From Fenollaria sporofastidiosus (lineage in GTDB: Bacteria; Bacillota; Clostridia; Tissierellales; Peptoniphilaceae): 64,000 nt of DNA. The notes below the pieces were generated by a model that did no database searches, had not been told where the DNA came from, and worked only from the letters and a program-made list of their open reading frames with translations. The stretch lies in NCBI RefSeq assembly GCF_943169635.2, contig NZ_OW968186.1, forward strand, positions 1,566,064 to 1,630,063, in the 5' to 3' direction. Below, piece by piece: positions 45,403 through 53,981 of the stretch (position 1 is the stretch's first letter; every line of letters begins with the position of its first letter). The translations under genes and the position numbers were made by a program.

Positions 45403-46721
45403 TCTTCTTCCTCCATATATTGTTTAAGAAGTGGGAGCAAAGTTTCTCTATCGTTCTCAAGCTCCCCAAGACTCACTTTCTCCTTAATTTTGCCAAGCGC
45501 ACTTTTAAATTTCTTACTTGGCTTGTATCCCATGGCAATCAAATCATCACCACTAACCGCAAGTTTTAACACACCACTGTCGTCCAAACTTGCCTCTATC
45601 TCTTTTATGTAAGATGTAAATTTATTTATATTGTCAAGCTCCCTACCAGGTCTCGTAGCAACAGTATCAGCCCTAATTAGGTCAAGGTAGCGATAGATAT
45701 TATCCTTGCCATAATAATTATAAAGCCTTCTTACAGCCTTGATACCAAAGTTTGGGTCCTGCTTCATATGCTTTAAAATAAGGTCATGAACTAGTTTTAT
45801 AGTCTTTTTATCATAATTAAATTTTTTCAAAATATCAACTGCCATCTCGGCGCCGACCTTGTCGTGATCGTAGTAGTGCGACACAGACCCATCTTCAGAG
45901 CGTGTTATTGGCTTTGCAACGTCATGAAATAGAGCCGCAAGACGTGTAGCAAGGTCCTTTTCAGTAGCTTCCACCGCCTTCATAGTATGCGTAAATAAAT
46001 CATAGCTATGATAAGGATTGTTTTGGTCGTAATTAAACTCTCTATCTATATCAGGTAAAACTTCCTTTAATAGTCCCAAATCATGCATAAGAGTAAACGC
46101 GTAATGAGCATTGTCAAGAAGCAAAATCTTATTAAACTCCTCTCTGAACTTATCCATAGAGAGAGTTTTTACATAAGGTGCATATTTCTTCGCAGCCTTA
46201 AAAGTCTCTCCTTCTATCTCAAAGCCGAGCTTTGCAGCAAAACGCACTAAGCGAAGTATCCTTAAGTAGTCCTTGGCAAAGCTTTCATATGGATCAATCA
46301 CTGTTCGCAAAATTTTAGCATCGAGGTCCTTCTTAGCATCCAGAAAATCATATATCTTCTTGTTCTCATCCATGAGCATGGTGTTGATGGTGAAGTCGCG
46401 CCTAAGAAGGTCTTCCTTGACATCACTAGTAAAGCTTAGAATGCTAGGGTGCCTACCGTCGCGGTAGCCAGCCTCGCGTCTAAAGGTAGTAATCTCAATC
46501 GAAGGCTCGCCCTTGATCTTAACAGAGCCGTAGTTCATAAACTTAGTATCAAGCTCATAGTCACTTAAAAGACTAGCCACTTCATCAGGCTTCTTTGCAG
46601 TACATATGTCGATGTCATAGACGTCCTTGCATAGCAAATAGTCCCTCACAGCACCTCCAACAATGTATGAGGAACCCTTCAAGCTTTTCAATACATCAAT
46701 CGCGTAGTCTAAATTTTTCAT
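45399..46721 (-). CDS. cca: CCA tRNA nucleotidyltransferase / HD-domain polymerase beta superfamily
   Basis: 440 aa from ATG 46721; a frame extension to 46760 would start upstream of the -10 box. It has the class II pattern SYIVGGAVRDYLL, DVYDIDICT, RRDFTINTM and RFAAKLGFEIE. It also carries a central HD domain (LAALFHDVAKPITRSEDG). It repairs or adds the 3' CCA. Ribosome binding site: none seen; the promoter ends about 10 bases from the ATG, so the mRNA is nearly leaderless. glmM overlaps its end. Confidence 0.9.
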   Translation of the reverse strand: MKNLDYAIDVLKSLKGSSYIVGGAVRDYLLCKDVYDIDICTAKKPDEVASLLSDYELDTKFMNYGSVKIKGEPSIEITTFRREAGYRDGRHPSILSFTSDVKEDLLRRDFTINTMLMDENKKIYDFLDAKKDLDAKILRTVIDPYESFAKDYLRILRLVRFAAKLGFEIEGETFKAAKKYAPYVKTLSMDKFREEFNKILLLDNAHYAFTLMHDLGLLKEVLPDIDREFNYDQNNPYHSYDLFTHTMKAVEATEKDLATRLAALFHDVAKPITRSEDGSVSHYYDHDKVGAEMAVDILKKFNYDKKTIKLVHDLILKHMKQDPNFGIKAVRRLYNYYGKDNIYRYLDLIRADTVATRPGRELDNINKFTSYIKEIEASLDDSGVLKLAVSGDDLIAMGYKPSKKFKSALGKIKEKVSLGELENDRETLLPLLKQYMEEEE

Positions 46722-46731
46722 AATATAAAGA

Positions 46732-46760
46732 ATTATACCATATATGTAAGAAAAAATCAA
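46732..46760 (-). promoter_or_regulatory. Promoter of cca, about 10 bases from the start codon
   Basis: TTGATT (46755-46760), 17 bases, TATAAT (46732-46737, as TGGTATAAT) on the minus strand. Ten bases separate the -10 box from ATG 46721, leaving room for only a few transcribed bases before the codon. Confidence 0.8.
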
Positions 46761-46763
46761 AAT

Positions 46764-46795
46764 TCATAGCTGTTCAATAAAAATAACAGCTATGA
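46764..46795 (-). terminator. Terminator after the exported-protein pair
   Basis: An 11-bp stem TCATAGCTGTT/AACAGCTATGA is followed on the minus strand by ATTTTGATTTTTT, overlapping the cca -35 box. Confidence 0.8.
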
Positions 46796-46804
46796 TGTTT
46801 GATA

Positions 46805-47395
46805 CTAAATTTTATCATCCATTGTACCCAATCTCTCTTTCAAAAATTGTGCCATTTCAAATGTTTTTGATATTTTAGCAGCATCATTCATATTTCCTTC
46901 AAAACCAGATTTAATATACCACTGACCATCTATTTGAACAAAACTCTTTTCAACACATTTCATAAGTGCCTGTTTGGCATCTTTATAAAAATTTTGCAAA
47001 TTTTCATTATAAATTTTTGTATTTTCAGCTGTAACCTCTGTACCATGTCTCAAATCATTTACATTTGGTGGTATAACTTGTCCGTTTTCCTCTATAGCTG
47101 GTGTGACTGGTATCAATGCATCAGCTCGAACATTACCATCACCTTTATTTGTAACTGTCAATATTGAACCGTGTAAATTATCACCATCATATGTCTTAGA
47201 TTGTCCTTTATTTGGTGGAATATCTGCTCGTGTTAATGGAACTGCACTTATTTGTGGTTCTCCACCTACAGTTGTTCCAGTAGATCCTGTATTATCTATT
47301 GTTGGAGTGTCATTAGCATGTACAACAGTTTCTGCAATTAAAAAGAGCGCTAGAAAAACGCTCAATACTTTAATAATATTTGATTTTAACTTCAT
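46805..47395 (-). CDS. Exported protein of unknown function
   Basis: 196 aa, not recognised. A signal peptide covers about residues 1-27 (LSVFLALFLIAETVVHA). A Thr/Gly-rich stretch follows, then a proline-rich middle part (VIPPNVND) and a C-terminal helical part with FYKDAKQALMKCVEKSF and a single Cys. It starts 18 bases after the stalk-domain protein with GGAAGGTG as ribosome site, so the two form an operon. Confidence 0.75.
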   Translation of the reverse strand: MKLKSNIIKVLSVFLALFLIAETVVHANDTPTIDNTGSTGTTVGGEPQISAVPLTRADIPPNKGQSKTYDGDNLHGSILTVTNKGDGNVRADALIPVTPAIEENGQVIPPNVNDLRHGTEVTAENTKIYNENLQNFYKDAKQALMKCVEKSFVQIDGQWYIKSGFEGNMNDAAKISKTFEMAQFLKERLGTMDDKI

Positions 47396-47413
47396 TATTT
47401 ATCACCTTCCAAA

Positions 47414-48826
47414 TTATTTTTCTGCCATTATTAATTTATTATCGTTATTTGATATTACAGCTCCACCCCATGGTCCAGGATTTTTATATGGATTTCTAAC
47501 TTTAAATTTTGTATTTGGAACATCTATTACTAACCATTTTTTTCTAAATGCTACTAGTATTTTATCTACTTCATATTCTCCTACTTTATCTCCTGGCATA
47601 AATAATCTACCATCTGTAGTTAATACTAATGCTCCTCTATTATCAGTTTCAATAAAATATGGTGTGTAGAAATATCCTTTTGAGTAATTTAAATAATTAA
47701 AGCTAGGATCTATTATACCTGTGGCATCATAAAACTCATCATCTTTTTTAAAAAAGTTTATAGCTTTACCCCAAGAACCAGTAAGTTTAGCTTTTTTATT
47801 GAATTCATCTACATATTCTTTTTTAATCTCTCTACCAATTAAAAATTTTTCTACTTTTGCATATGCTTCATCATTAGCAAAAAATGTTCTAGTAGGTGAT
47901 GCTTTAATATTTTTTTCTTTATTTAAATAATTAAAAGTATCTGAGTTTGGATTAAAATTATGCATATCATTCCATGCTTTTTCCCAATACTCTTCTCCTT
48001 GACCAAAGACATAGGTTCCGATTCTATCATCTGGTCCATTGTTTCCTACGATTTTAAAGTCTGTATGGGCTGGAGATGATTCTACTCTTCTATATTGTTT
48101 AGGAAGTGTTGCTTCCCAAGGAGTTCCCTTGGCAAATGTTTCTGTTCCGTCGCCATTATCAATAAAGTCTGCTTCACTCAACTTATATCTAGCTTCATTA
48201 GGTGGGTTATTAAAGTCTGGTAGTGCTTCTCCACTAGATAATATAAATTTACCGTTTTTGTTTTGTGTTGTTGTTGGTTTTGTTTGTTCTGTTGTTGTTA
48301 TTCCTGTGCCTGCGCCTGGTGTTAGGACTACTTCCTTTGCTTTGTTGTCCCAATCAACTTTATAGCCTAATGTTTCTGCTATGTTTCTTATAGGCAAGAA
48401 TGTTTTTGATATTTGTGGGTCGATTTGTGCTGGCACGTCTATGGTTACTGCTTTGCCATCTGCCCACATAAGTGGTTTTCCTACTGGGTATGATATTATC
48501 TTGTCAGCATATGTGATGTCAACAATGTGGTTAGTGCCGTCCCACTCAACTTTTGCTCCTTCGATTGCGTTTACAAGGTCTCTTACTCCTACGCATGTTC
48601 TTCCATTAACTACTCTTAAACCGTCTGTCATCTTTTGATCGACTCTCACTTTTTCTCCGTCTTTGATGATGAATAGTTTTACTTCGCCTTGGAAGTGTTT
48701 AATCTCTTGTTTGATTGCCGGAACCTTGTTAAATTCTTTAATTGCTTCGTCTGGTGCTGCAAGTGCTGCTGTGCTTAAAATTTGTGTTGCGATAATTGTA
48801 CTTAATATTGCGTTTTTGACTTTCAT
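47414..48826 (-). CDS. Exported protein with copper amine oxidase N-terminal-like (stalk) domain
   Basis: 470 aa. Signal peptide about 1-23. Residues about 40-165 form a stalk domain (VDQKMTDGLRVVNGRTCVGVRDLVNAIEGAKVEWD, KTFLPIRNIAETLGYKVDWDNKAKEVVLTPG), common in secreted Clostridia proteins and probably wall-binding. A Thr/Gly linker separates a C-terminal region of about 270 residues, unrecognised, with aromatic-rich blocks. The C-terminal half and the next gene are more AT-rich than their neighbours, hinting at fast evolution or acquisition (inference). Confidence 0.85.
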   Translation of the reverse strand: MKVKNAILSTIIATQILSTAALAAPDEAIKEFNKVPAIKQEIKHFQGEVKLFIIKDGEKVRVDQKMTDGLRVVNGRTCVGVRDLVNAIEGAKVEWDGTNHIVDITYADKIISYPVGKPLMWADGKAVTIDVPAQIDPQISKTFLPIRNIAETLGYKVDWDNKAKEVVLTPGAGTGITTTEQTKPTTTQNKNGKFILSSGEALPDFNNPPNEARYKLSEADFIDNGDGTETFAKGTPWEATLPKQYRRVESSPAHTDFKIVGNNGPDDRIGTYVFGQGEEYWEKAWNDMHNFNPNSDTFNYLNKEKNIKASPTRTFFANDEAYAKVEKFLIGREIKKEYVDEFNKKAKLTGSWGKAINFFKKDDEFYDATGIIDPSFNYLNYSKGYFYTPYFIETDNRGALVLTTDGRLFMPGDKVGEYEVDKILVAFRKKWLVIDVPNTKFKVRNPYKNPGPWGGAVISNNDNKLIMAEK

Positions 48827-49118
48827 TATAAACTCTCCTTTGTGTATAATTTTATTTTTACTTTATCTTAATTATACAATATGCTTATAAATATTTCTAG
48901 TTTTATTTAAAATTATATTTTGTATAGTCTTCTTCAAATGTAAGAAAAAGAGCTGTTTTTTGTATAAATTTTTGTTTTTACTATAAATTTGATCTTTCTA
49001 TATATTTTTTATCATACTTGATATGTTTTTTATATCTATCGATACATTTAGCAAATTTTTTAAATTATTTTCAAAAAAAGAAAACAGCCACCCATATCAC
49101 GTGGTAGCTGTTCATCCA
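48827..49118. other. AT-rich intergenic region upstream of the stalk-domain gene
   Basis: No gene is seen in these 292 bases. On the minus strand a TATAAT preceded by TTG and the ribosome site AAAGGAGAG precede the stalk gene; the rest is very AT-rich. The right end holds the terminator of the DUF3343 gene. Confidence 0.6.
49077..49112 (-). terminator. Terminator after the yedE-tusA-DUF3343 unit
   Basis: ACAGCTACC pairs with GGTGGCTGT (one T-G pair) around a short loop, followed on the minus strand by TTTCTTTTTTT. Confidence 0.78.
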
Positions 49119-49391
49119 TTATAAAATTTCTTTTAACTTTTCACTTTCATATAAGAGGTAGTCTTCTACTCTATCGACTTCGTAATCGAACTCACTTATC
49201 ACCTTATTGAGTAATTCTTTATTTTTAATCGATGTAGCTAAGCTGTTGCCACATGATGAAGAAAGATCTCTAGGTGTCGGTATAATTAGTGACTCTACGC
49301 CTAGTTCTTTAAGTTTATTTTTTAACATCAGGCACGACGATATTGAATAGAATGTTACTATGACAACATTACTTTGTTGCTGTAAGTTCAA
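49119..49391 (-). CDS. DUF3343 Se/S carrier-like protein
   Basis: 90 aa from a TTG at 49391 that lies 6 bases after GGAG and overlaps the tusA gene by 23 bases. It opens VVIVTFYSISSCLMLKNKLKELGVESLIIPTPRDLSSSCGNSLATS, the DUF3343 pattern with Cys-Gly after the PTPR block. These small proteins are commonly found with yedE and yedF in selenium users and are thought to carry sulfur or selenium. A second copy is at 53.7 kb. Confidence 0.82.
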   Translation of the reverse strand: MNLQQQSNVVIVTFYSISSCLMLKNKLKELGVESLIIPTPRDLSSSCGNSLATSIKNKELLNKVISEFDYEVDRVEDYLLYESEKLKEIL

Positions 49392-49581
49392 AGTCTTCTC
49401 CGTCTTTTTTAACTGATACTGTGTATCCAGCGTTTTCTAACATCCTTGTAACATTTTCTTTAGCAACTTCTATGTCAACTAGTACTGTGAAGTTCTTTGT
49501 GCCTTTATCAGCTTCGTTCTTTGCTAATATAACTGGTTCTGGACAAGAAAGTCCTCTTGCATCTACTACATTATTTGCCAT
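49369..49581 (-). CDS. TusA-family sulfur/selenium carrier (YedF N-domain type)
   Basis: 70 aa. It has VVDARGLSCPEPVILAKN with the persulfide or selenide cysteine in CPxP, then VDIEVAKENVTRMLENAGYTVSV. Gram-positive selenium-associated YedF usually adds a DsrE-like half; only the TusA half is present here. It overlaps yedE by 11 bases. Confidence 0.92.
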   Translation of the reverse strand: MANNVVDARGLSCPEPVILAKNEADKGTKNFTVLVDIEVAKENVTRMLENAGYTVSVKKDGEDFELTATK

Positions 49582-50647
49582 TTTGAGTACCTCTCTTTCT
49601 TTCAGCTATGATATAGCATGCTGCTAATGCTACTACTACAAGACCTACTACTACAGCAATTTTACCTGATGGTGTTGCTCCCTTGCCTGATGAAGCGAGA
49701 TTAAAGTTGTGTGATGCTGCAGCTCCACATATAAGACCGATAACTGTCATGAATGCGTCTGTATCACCTTGTGAAGCTAGTATTGTTTGTCTGATTGGGC
49801 AGCCTCCAAGTAATACCGCTGTTAGACCAACTAGTGCCATGGATAAGAAGTTCCATAGGTGTTCTGTGTGTGCAATTGGTTGTTCAGCAAAGCCAAACTT
49901 GAATTGTCCAAGTGCCATGTTTAATACTGCGTTTGCTACAACTATACCTACTATACCATATAGGAAATGGAAGTCTTTGATTAAAACTGCGTCTCTAAAG
50001 CCTGCAGCTGTACAAAGTCTTGTTCTTTGTAGGATTGCTCCAACTATAAGACCTGCGCATAATGACATAACAAGTGGTGCATGCATTGAGCCTGGTCCTT
50101 TTTCTGAGAAGTGAATGAACATAGGCTTAGCTATTGCTAGTACTAAAAGCAATACTGCAAATATTGGCATAATAAGTCCTGACAATTTTGATTGATCATG
50201 GTTTCTACCAAGTGAGTAACCTTTTTTAATAAATACAATACCTACCAATATACCGCCAATGAAGCCTAATAAACCTACTACTGCGTTCATATCTCCTGCG
50301 CCGATTCTTAGAAGCATTCTAAGTGGGCAGCCTAAGAATACAAGTGCACCTATCATCATTAAGAAACCATATACGAAACGAAGTGCTGGGTTTGAACCAC
50401 CCTTTGCTCTAAACTCGCCTGTAGCTATGGAAATGATGAAAGCTCCTAATACAAAACCGATGATTTCTGGTCTTATATATTGAACTGCGGCTGCACTGTG
50501 CAAGCCTAAAGCTCCAGCTATGTCTCTAAAGAAACATGCAACACAGATACCCATGTTACCAGGGTTTCCGAAATGCATCAATAAGGCTCCGATTATACCG
50601 ATGATGGCGCCTCCAATGAAGATCATTAAATTTTGTTTTTTCTTCAT
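49571..50647 (-). CDS. yedE: YedE-type putative selenium transporter
   Basis: 358 aa with about ten hydrophobic segments and the paired YeeE/YedE signatures LGCPLRMLLRIGAGD and LGGCPIRQTILASQGD, plus KRTRLCTAAGFRD-like QRTRLCTAAGFRDAV. Related YeeE carries thiosulfate through its cysteines; the selenium branch is named for its constant partnership with YedF and SelD. It is first in its unit, with ribosome site AAAGGAGGG. Confidence 0.92.
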   Translation of the reverse strand: MKKKQNLMIFIGGAIIGIIGALLMHFGNPGNMGICVACFFRDIAGALGLHSAAAVQYIRPEIIGFVLGAFIISIATGEFRAKGGSNPALRFVYGFLMMIGALVFLGCPLRMLLRIGAGDMNAVVGLLGFIGGILVGIVFIKKGYSLGRNHDQSKLSGLIMPIFAVLLLVLAIAKPMFIHFSEKGPGSMHAPLVMSLCAGLIVGAILQRTRLCTAAGFRDAVLIKDFHFLYGIVGIVVANAVLNMALGQFKFGFAEQPIAHTEHLWNFLSMALVGLTAVLLGGCPIRQTILASQGDTDAFMTVIGLICGAAASHNFNLASSGKGATPSGKIAVVVGLVVVALAACYIIAERKRGTQNGK

Positions 50648-50666
50648 AATATCCCTCCTTTATATG

Positions 50667-50675
50667 AGTATACCA
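50667..50675 (-). promoter_or_regulatory. Extended -10 promoter of the yedE unit
   Basis: On the minus strand TGGTATACT (TATACT at 50667-50672) is an extended -10 box about 20 bases before the yedE start. Confidence 0.6.
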
Positions 50676-50795
50676 TAACTTAAGCAAGCTTTTGTGCTGT
50701 ATAAAATAATTTTATAGTTTTACACTAAAGTATAAGAATTTATTATCAATATTTTTTATAATAAGGCCCCTAATTATTAAATATTTTTATAATTA

Positions 50796-50824
50796 TTGAA
50801 TATGCCCTACTAATGAGATATAAT
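50796..50824 (+). promoter_or_regulatory. Promoter of the double-cubane reductase unit
   Basis: TTGAAT (50796-50801), 17 bases, TATAAT (50819-50824), 37 bases before the activase ATG. It is divergent from the yedE promoter about 120 bases away. Confidence 0.82.
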
Positions 50825-50861
50825 CAAGAGGACATAAGAAAAAGAATTAGAGGAGCGAATT

Positions 50862-51614
50862 ATGCATTACATAGGTATTGATATAGGATCAACTGCATCA
50901 AAGGCTGTTATCCTAGACGAAGAAAAAAAGAATATTTTGCACGAAAAGATCATGCCAAGTGGCTGGAACAGTAAAGAGACTGGTGAAGAGATTAAAAAGT
51001 GGATCAAATCACTAGGCTACGAAGATGACGATGTTAGTATCACTGCGACTGGCTACGGTAGAATTAGTGTGCCTTACGCTAACAAAACTGTTACTGAGAT
51101 AACTTGTCACGCTAAGGGTGCTTACTTTTTGAATCCCGAAGACATGACTGTTGTTGACATAGGTGGTCAAGATACTAAGGTTATACTTGTACAAAACTCT
51201 AATGTCATGGACTTCATCATGAACGACAAATGCTCTGCAGGTACTGGTAAGTTCTTAGAGGTTATGGCTAACAGACTTGGTCTATCATTACATGAGATGT
51301 TCGAGTTTGCAAGCAGAGGTCAGTCTGTAAACATATCATCAGTATGCACTGTCTTTGCTGAATCAGAAGTAATCTCGCTTATGGGCAAAGGCACTCCTCG
51401 TGAAGACATTGCAAGAGGCGTTGTTGACTCTATCGTTAAAAAGGTTTCTGCACTTACTAATAGAAAGAATACAACTGATAACTACTTCTTAACAGGTGGT
51501 TTCTGCGACTCACCATTTACCGTTGACTTACTAAGTAAGAAACTAGGCGCAGAAGTTAAGACTCATAAAGACGCAAGATTTGCTGGAGCTATAGGCGCTG
51601 CACTGCTAGCTTAA
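50862..51614 (+). CDS. 2-hydroxyacyl-CoA dehydratase-type activase (ATP-driven electron donor)
   Basis: 250 aa ASKHA protein: IGIDIGSTASKAVILDE, VVDIGGQDTKVI and YFLTGGFCDSPF phosphate loops. The two cysteines that bind the homodimer-bridging 4Fe-4S cluster are Cys124 (DKCSAGTGKFLEVMA) and Cys162 (SSVCTVFAESEVISL). Such activases use ATP to fire a low-potential electron into the partner, here probably the double-cubane protein downstream. Ribosome site AGAGGAG. Confidence 0.93.
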   Translation: MHYIGIDIGSTASKAVILDEEKKNILHEKIMPSGWNSKETGEEIKKWIKSLGYEDDDVSITATGYGRISVPYANKTVTEITCHAKGAYFLNPEDMTVVDIGGQDTKVILVQNSNVMDFIMNDKCSAGTGKFLEVMANRLGLSLHEMFEFASRGQSVNISSVCTVFAESEVISLMGKGTPREDIARGVVDSIVKKVSALTNRKNTTDNYFLTGGFCDSPFTVDLLSKKLGAEVKTHKDARFAGAIGAALLA

Positions 51615-51616
51615 CT

Positions 51617-52351
51617 ATGATAGATATAGAATTCTTCAAGGATTTAAGGCGCAATGCATATGTAGACGCAGTAACTTTAAAGCTAACAAAGAACAATGTC
51701 CTTGGCTACTTTGCAAAAGACATTGACGAAGCTTTCCTTATGAGCTACGGCCTTGTATGCTACCCCATCGGCTCAACTGATACAGAGATATTAGCCTACG
51801 GAGACTACGTGACTTGCGACATGATCAGTGCGACAACTATATACATGACTACTAAAAAGTGTCCACTTATCTACTCTTCAAAAATGTTTATTATTGAAAA
51901 GATATGCAAGAGGTTTACTGAAGTCTTTACTTCAAACTGCGATAGGCTAGTCTACGAGTTTAGTGGTGATATCGCAGCAAGTGATATTGATAGCGTTATT
52001 AAATCTGTTTATGGCTTTAAATTCGATGAGAAGAAGTATAAAGAGAACAAGAAAACATTTTCTAAAATTGATGAGCTCTTAGAAATTATAAAAGAAAAGA
52101 TTGAGCCCTATGAGTACAACATTGTTAAGTACTACATAAGATATGTGCATGATCTTGAGAAAAGGGTTAAAATCTTAGAGAAAGTTTTAGAAGATAATAT
52201 TAACGGCATTAATAAAAATAAAGATAAATGTATTAATGTAGCATGTCCAGAAATAATTCTGGATGAAATAAAGGGCCCTATATGCGAGAGCTATAAAGGC
52301 ATTGACCTTGCTCCGAAGGGCTGCATATTAAAAGGAGGACAAAATGGATAA
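51617..52351 (+). CDS. Small HgdB-like protein of unknown role
   Basis: 244 aa, weakly similar to the N-terminal half of 2-hydroxyacyl-CoA dehydratase subunits: three cysteines Cys48 (LVCYPIGSTDTEILA), Cys67 (VTCDM) and Cys82 (KKCPLIYSS) keep the relative order and spacing of cluster ligands in the neighbouring reductase. The C-terminal 100 residues are charged and coiled (IKYYIRYVHDLEKRVKILEKVLEDN), with two more cysteines near the end. It lies 2 bases after the activase and overlaps the reductase by 8. It may be a subunit, scaffold or carrier; function unknown. Confidence 0.6.
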   Translation: MIDIEFFKDLRRNAYVDAVTLKLTKNNVLGYFAKDIDEAFLMSYGLVCYPIGSTDTEILAYGDYVTCDMISATTIYMTTKKCPLIYSSKMFIIEKICKRFTEVFTSNCDRLVYEFSGDIAASDIDSVIKSVYGFKFDEKKYKENKKTFSKIDELLEIIKEKIEPYEYNIVKYYIRYVHDLEKRVKILEKVLEDNINGINKNKDKCINVACPEIILDEIKGPICESYKGIDLAPKGCILKGGQNG

Positions 52352-53621
52352 GAATCATGAAATGTGGAACAAGCTTGGCATGGACATTGAAAAACATGAT
52401 ATGCTATGTGAAGTTTTACCAGGAGCTTTTGGAGACGTGTTCCTAAGCCAAGAAAACAGACCAAAGGGTATGGACTACTGGAACATGGTAGTTGGCGACA
52501 TCCACGGTATAAGACCAGCTGAATTAATCGAACACCAAAAAAACGGTGGCAAGGTAGTTGGAACATTCTGTATACACGTACCTGATGAAGTACCTATAGC
52601 TGCAGGAGCAATCGTTACAGGTCTTTGCAGTGGATCACAATTCTGGGTACCAGGAGGAGAAAAGAAACTTCCTACAGCAACTTGCCCACTAATCAAAGCA
52701 TCACTAGGTGCAAGATTTGACAGAACTTGCCCATTCTTCAGAATAGCTGACCTATTCGTTGGAGAAACAACTTGCGATGGCAAGAAGAAAGCTTGGGAAA
52801 TACTAGCAGAAGACGCACCGATGTACATCATGGACATACCTCAAATGAAAAGAGACGAAGACTTCGAGAAATGGGAACAAGAAATCAAACGCTACATCAA
52901 GAGAGTCGAAGAACTTACAGGTAACAAAGTTACTGAAGAAGGTCTAAGAAAGGCTATACATATTGTAAACAACAAGAGAAAAGCATTAAAGAGACTTAAT
53001 GAATTTAGAAAGAACGACCTAATCCCAATAAGCGGTAAAGACGTTCTAGTTATCACACAAGTTGCTTTCTATGACGATCCAGAAAGAACTACACAAATGA
53101 TTAACAAGCTTTGCGACGAACTAGAAGAAAGAGTTAAGAACAAAGTTTCAGTTTACAAACCAGGTGCAAAGAGAATACTTCTTACTGGTACACCACTTTC
53201 AATACCTAACTGGAAGATGCACCACATCATCGAATCACTTGGAGCAGCTGTTGTTTGTGAAGAAATGTGTACAGGTATTCGTTACAGCCACGAACTTGTT
53301 AAAGAAGAAGATGGTGCTGATATGGATACAATGGTTAAAAACCTTGCAAAGAGATACCTTGGCAGCATAAACTGCGCTTGCTTCACACCTAACCACGCAA
53401 GAATCGACGACATCGTAAGACTTGCTAAAGAATACAAGGCAGACGGAGTTATCGACCTTAACCTTAAGTTCTGTAACCTATACGATACAGAAGGTTACTT
53501 CGTAGAAAAAGAACTTAACAAGCTAGGTATACCAGTTATGGGTATAGAAACAGACTACACAGACGAAGACGCTGAACAATTAAAGACAAGAATCGGTGCC
53601 TTCATAGAAATGCTTGGCTAA
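52344..53621 (+). CDS. Double-cubane-cluster-containing anaerobic reductase
   Basis: 425 aa of the HgdB/DCCP fold, with ribosome site AAAGGAGGA inside the previous gene. The N-terminal half carries Cys76 (GTFCIHVPDEVPIAAGA), Cys95 (GLCSGSQFW), Cys114 (ATCPLIKASLGARFD), Cys129 (RTCPFFRIADLFVGETTCDG, also Cys144), and more in the C-terminal half (VVCEEMCTGIRY, CACFTPNH). This cysteine set fits an Fe8S9 double-cubane enzyme reduced by the adjacent activase. Proteins of this type reduce small molecules; the substrate here is unknown, and the selenium neighbourhood suggests an Se or S compound (inference). Confidence 0.88.
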   Translation: MDKNHEMWNKLGMDIEKHDMLCEVLPGAFGDVFLSQENRPKGMDYWNMVVGDIHGIRPAELIEHQKNGGKVVGTFCIHVPDEVPIAAGAIVTGLCSGSQFWVPGGEKKLPTATCPLIKASLGARFDRTCPFFRIADLFVGETTCDGKKKAWEILAEDAPMYIMDIPQMKRDEDFEKWEQEIKRYIKRVEELTGNKVTEEGLRKAIHIVNNKRKALKRLNEFRKNDLIPISGKDVLVITQVAFYDDPERTTQMINKLCDELEERVKNKVSVYKPGAKRILLTGTPLSIPNWKMHHIIESLGAAVVCEEMCTGIRYSHELVKEEDGADMDTMVKNLAKRYLGSINCACFTPNHARIDDIVRLAKEYKADGVIDLNLKFCNLYDTEGYFVEKELNKLGIPVMGIETDYTDEDAEQLKTRIGAFIEMLG

Positions 53622-53622
53622 A

Positions 53623-53883
53623 ATGAAAGAACTTAGGCAATACATTCTCTTAGGAGATTCCGAAACAGCATCAAAGCTGTACTACCTTCTTAAGGATAAT
53701 GGTCTTGAAGTAACCATAGCACCGACACCAAGAAATGCAGACCATTGCTGCGGACTTTGCATCATATACCAAGCACAAGACAAAGAGAAGATAGCTATGC
53801 TTGCAGAGCAAAACTCTATAAAGATAGATAGGTTTTGGGAAGACATCGTAAGAGATGATCCAAATAGAATGAGATTTTGCTAA
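53623..53883 (+). CDS. DUF3343 Se/S carrier-like protein, second copy
   Basis: 86 aa from ATG 53623, one base after the reductase stop; a TTG at 53614 is also in frame. It opens LRQYILLGDSETASKLYYLLKDNGLEVTIAPTPRNADHCCGLCIIY, with three cysteines in the CCGLC motif where the other copy has SSSCG. Being last in the reductase unit suggests it hands a Se or S species to or from the reductase. Confidence 0.82.
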   Translation: MKELRQYILLGDSETASKLYYLLKDNGLEVTIAPTPRNADHCCGLCIIYQAQDKEKIAMLAEQNSIKIDRFWEDIVRDDPNRMRFC

Positions 53884-53908
53884 GAAAAATTAGAGTTTAG
53901 ATAATATA

Positions 53909-53945
53909 AAAGGGATAGGCCTCTCGCCTGTCCCTTTGCTTATTT
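53909..53945 (+). terminator. Terminator after the reductase unit
   Basis: A 12-bp stem AAAGGGATAGGC/GCCTGTCCCTTT (one T-G pair) is followed by GCTTATTTT, a modest T-run. Confidence 0.75.
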
Positions 53946-53952
53946 TAAATTA

Positions 53953-53981
53953 TTGAAGAGACATTTTTTTTGTGATATAAT
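53953..53981 (+). promoter_or_regulatory. Promoter of the O-acetylation pair
   Basis: TTGAAG (53953-53958), 17 bases, TGATATAAT: an extended -10 with TATAAT at 53976-53981, 30 bases before the ATG at 54011. Confidence 0.78.

Noticed and set aside
47103..47669. 188-aa plus-strand frame
   Set aside because: It spans the junction of two well-supported minus-strand exported proteins and has no ribosome site or recognisable domain; a shadow frame.
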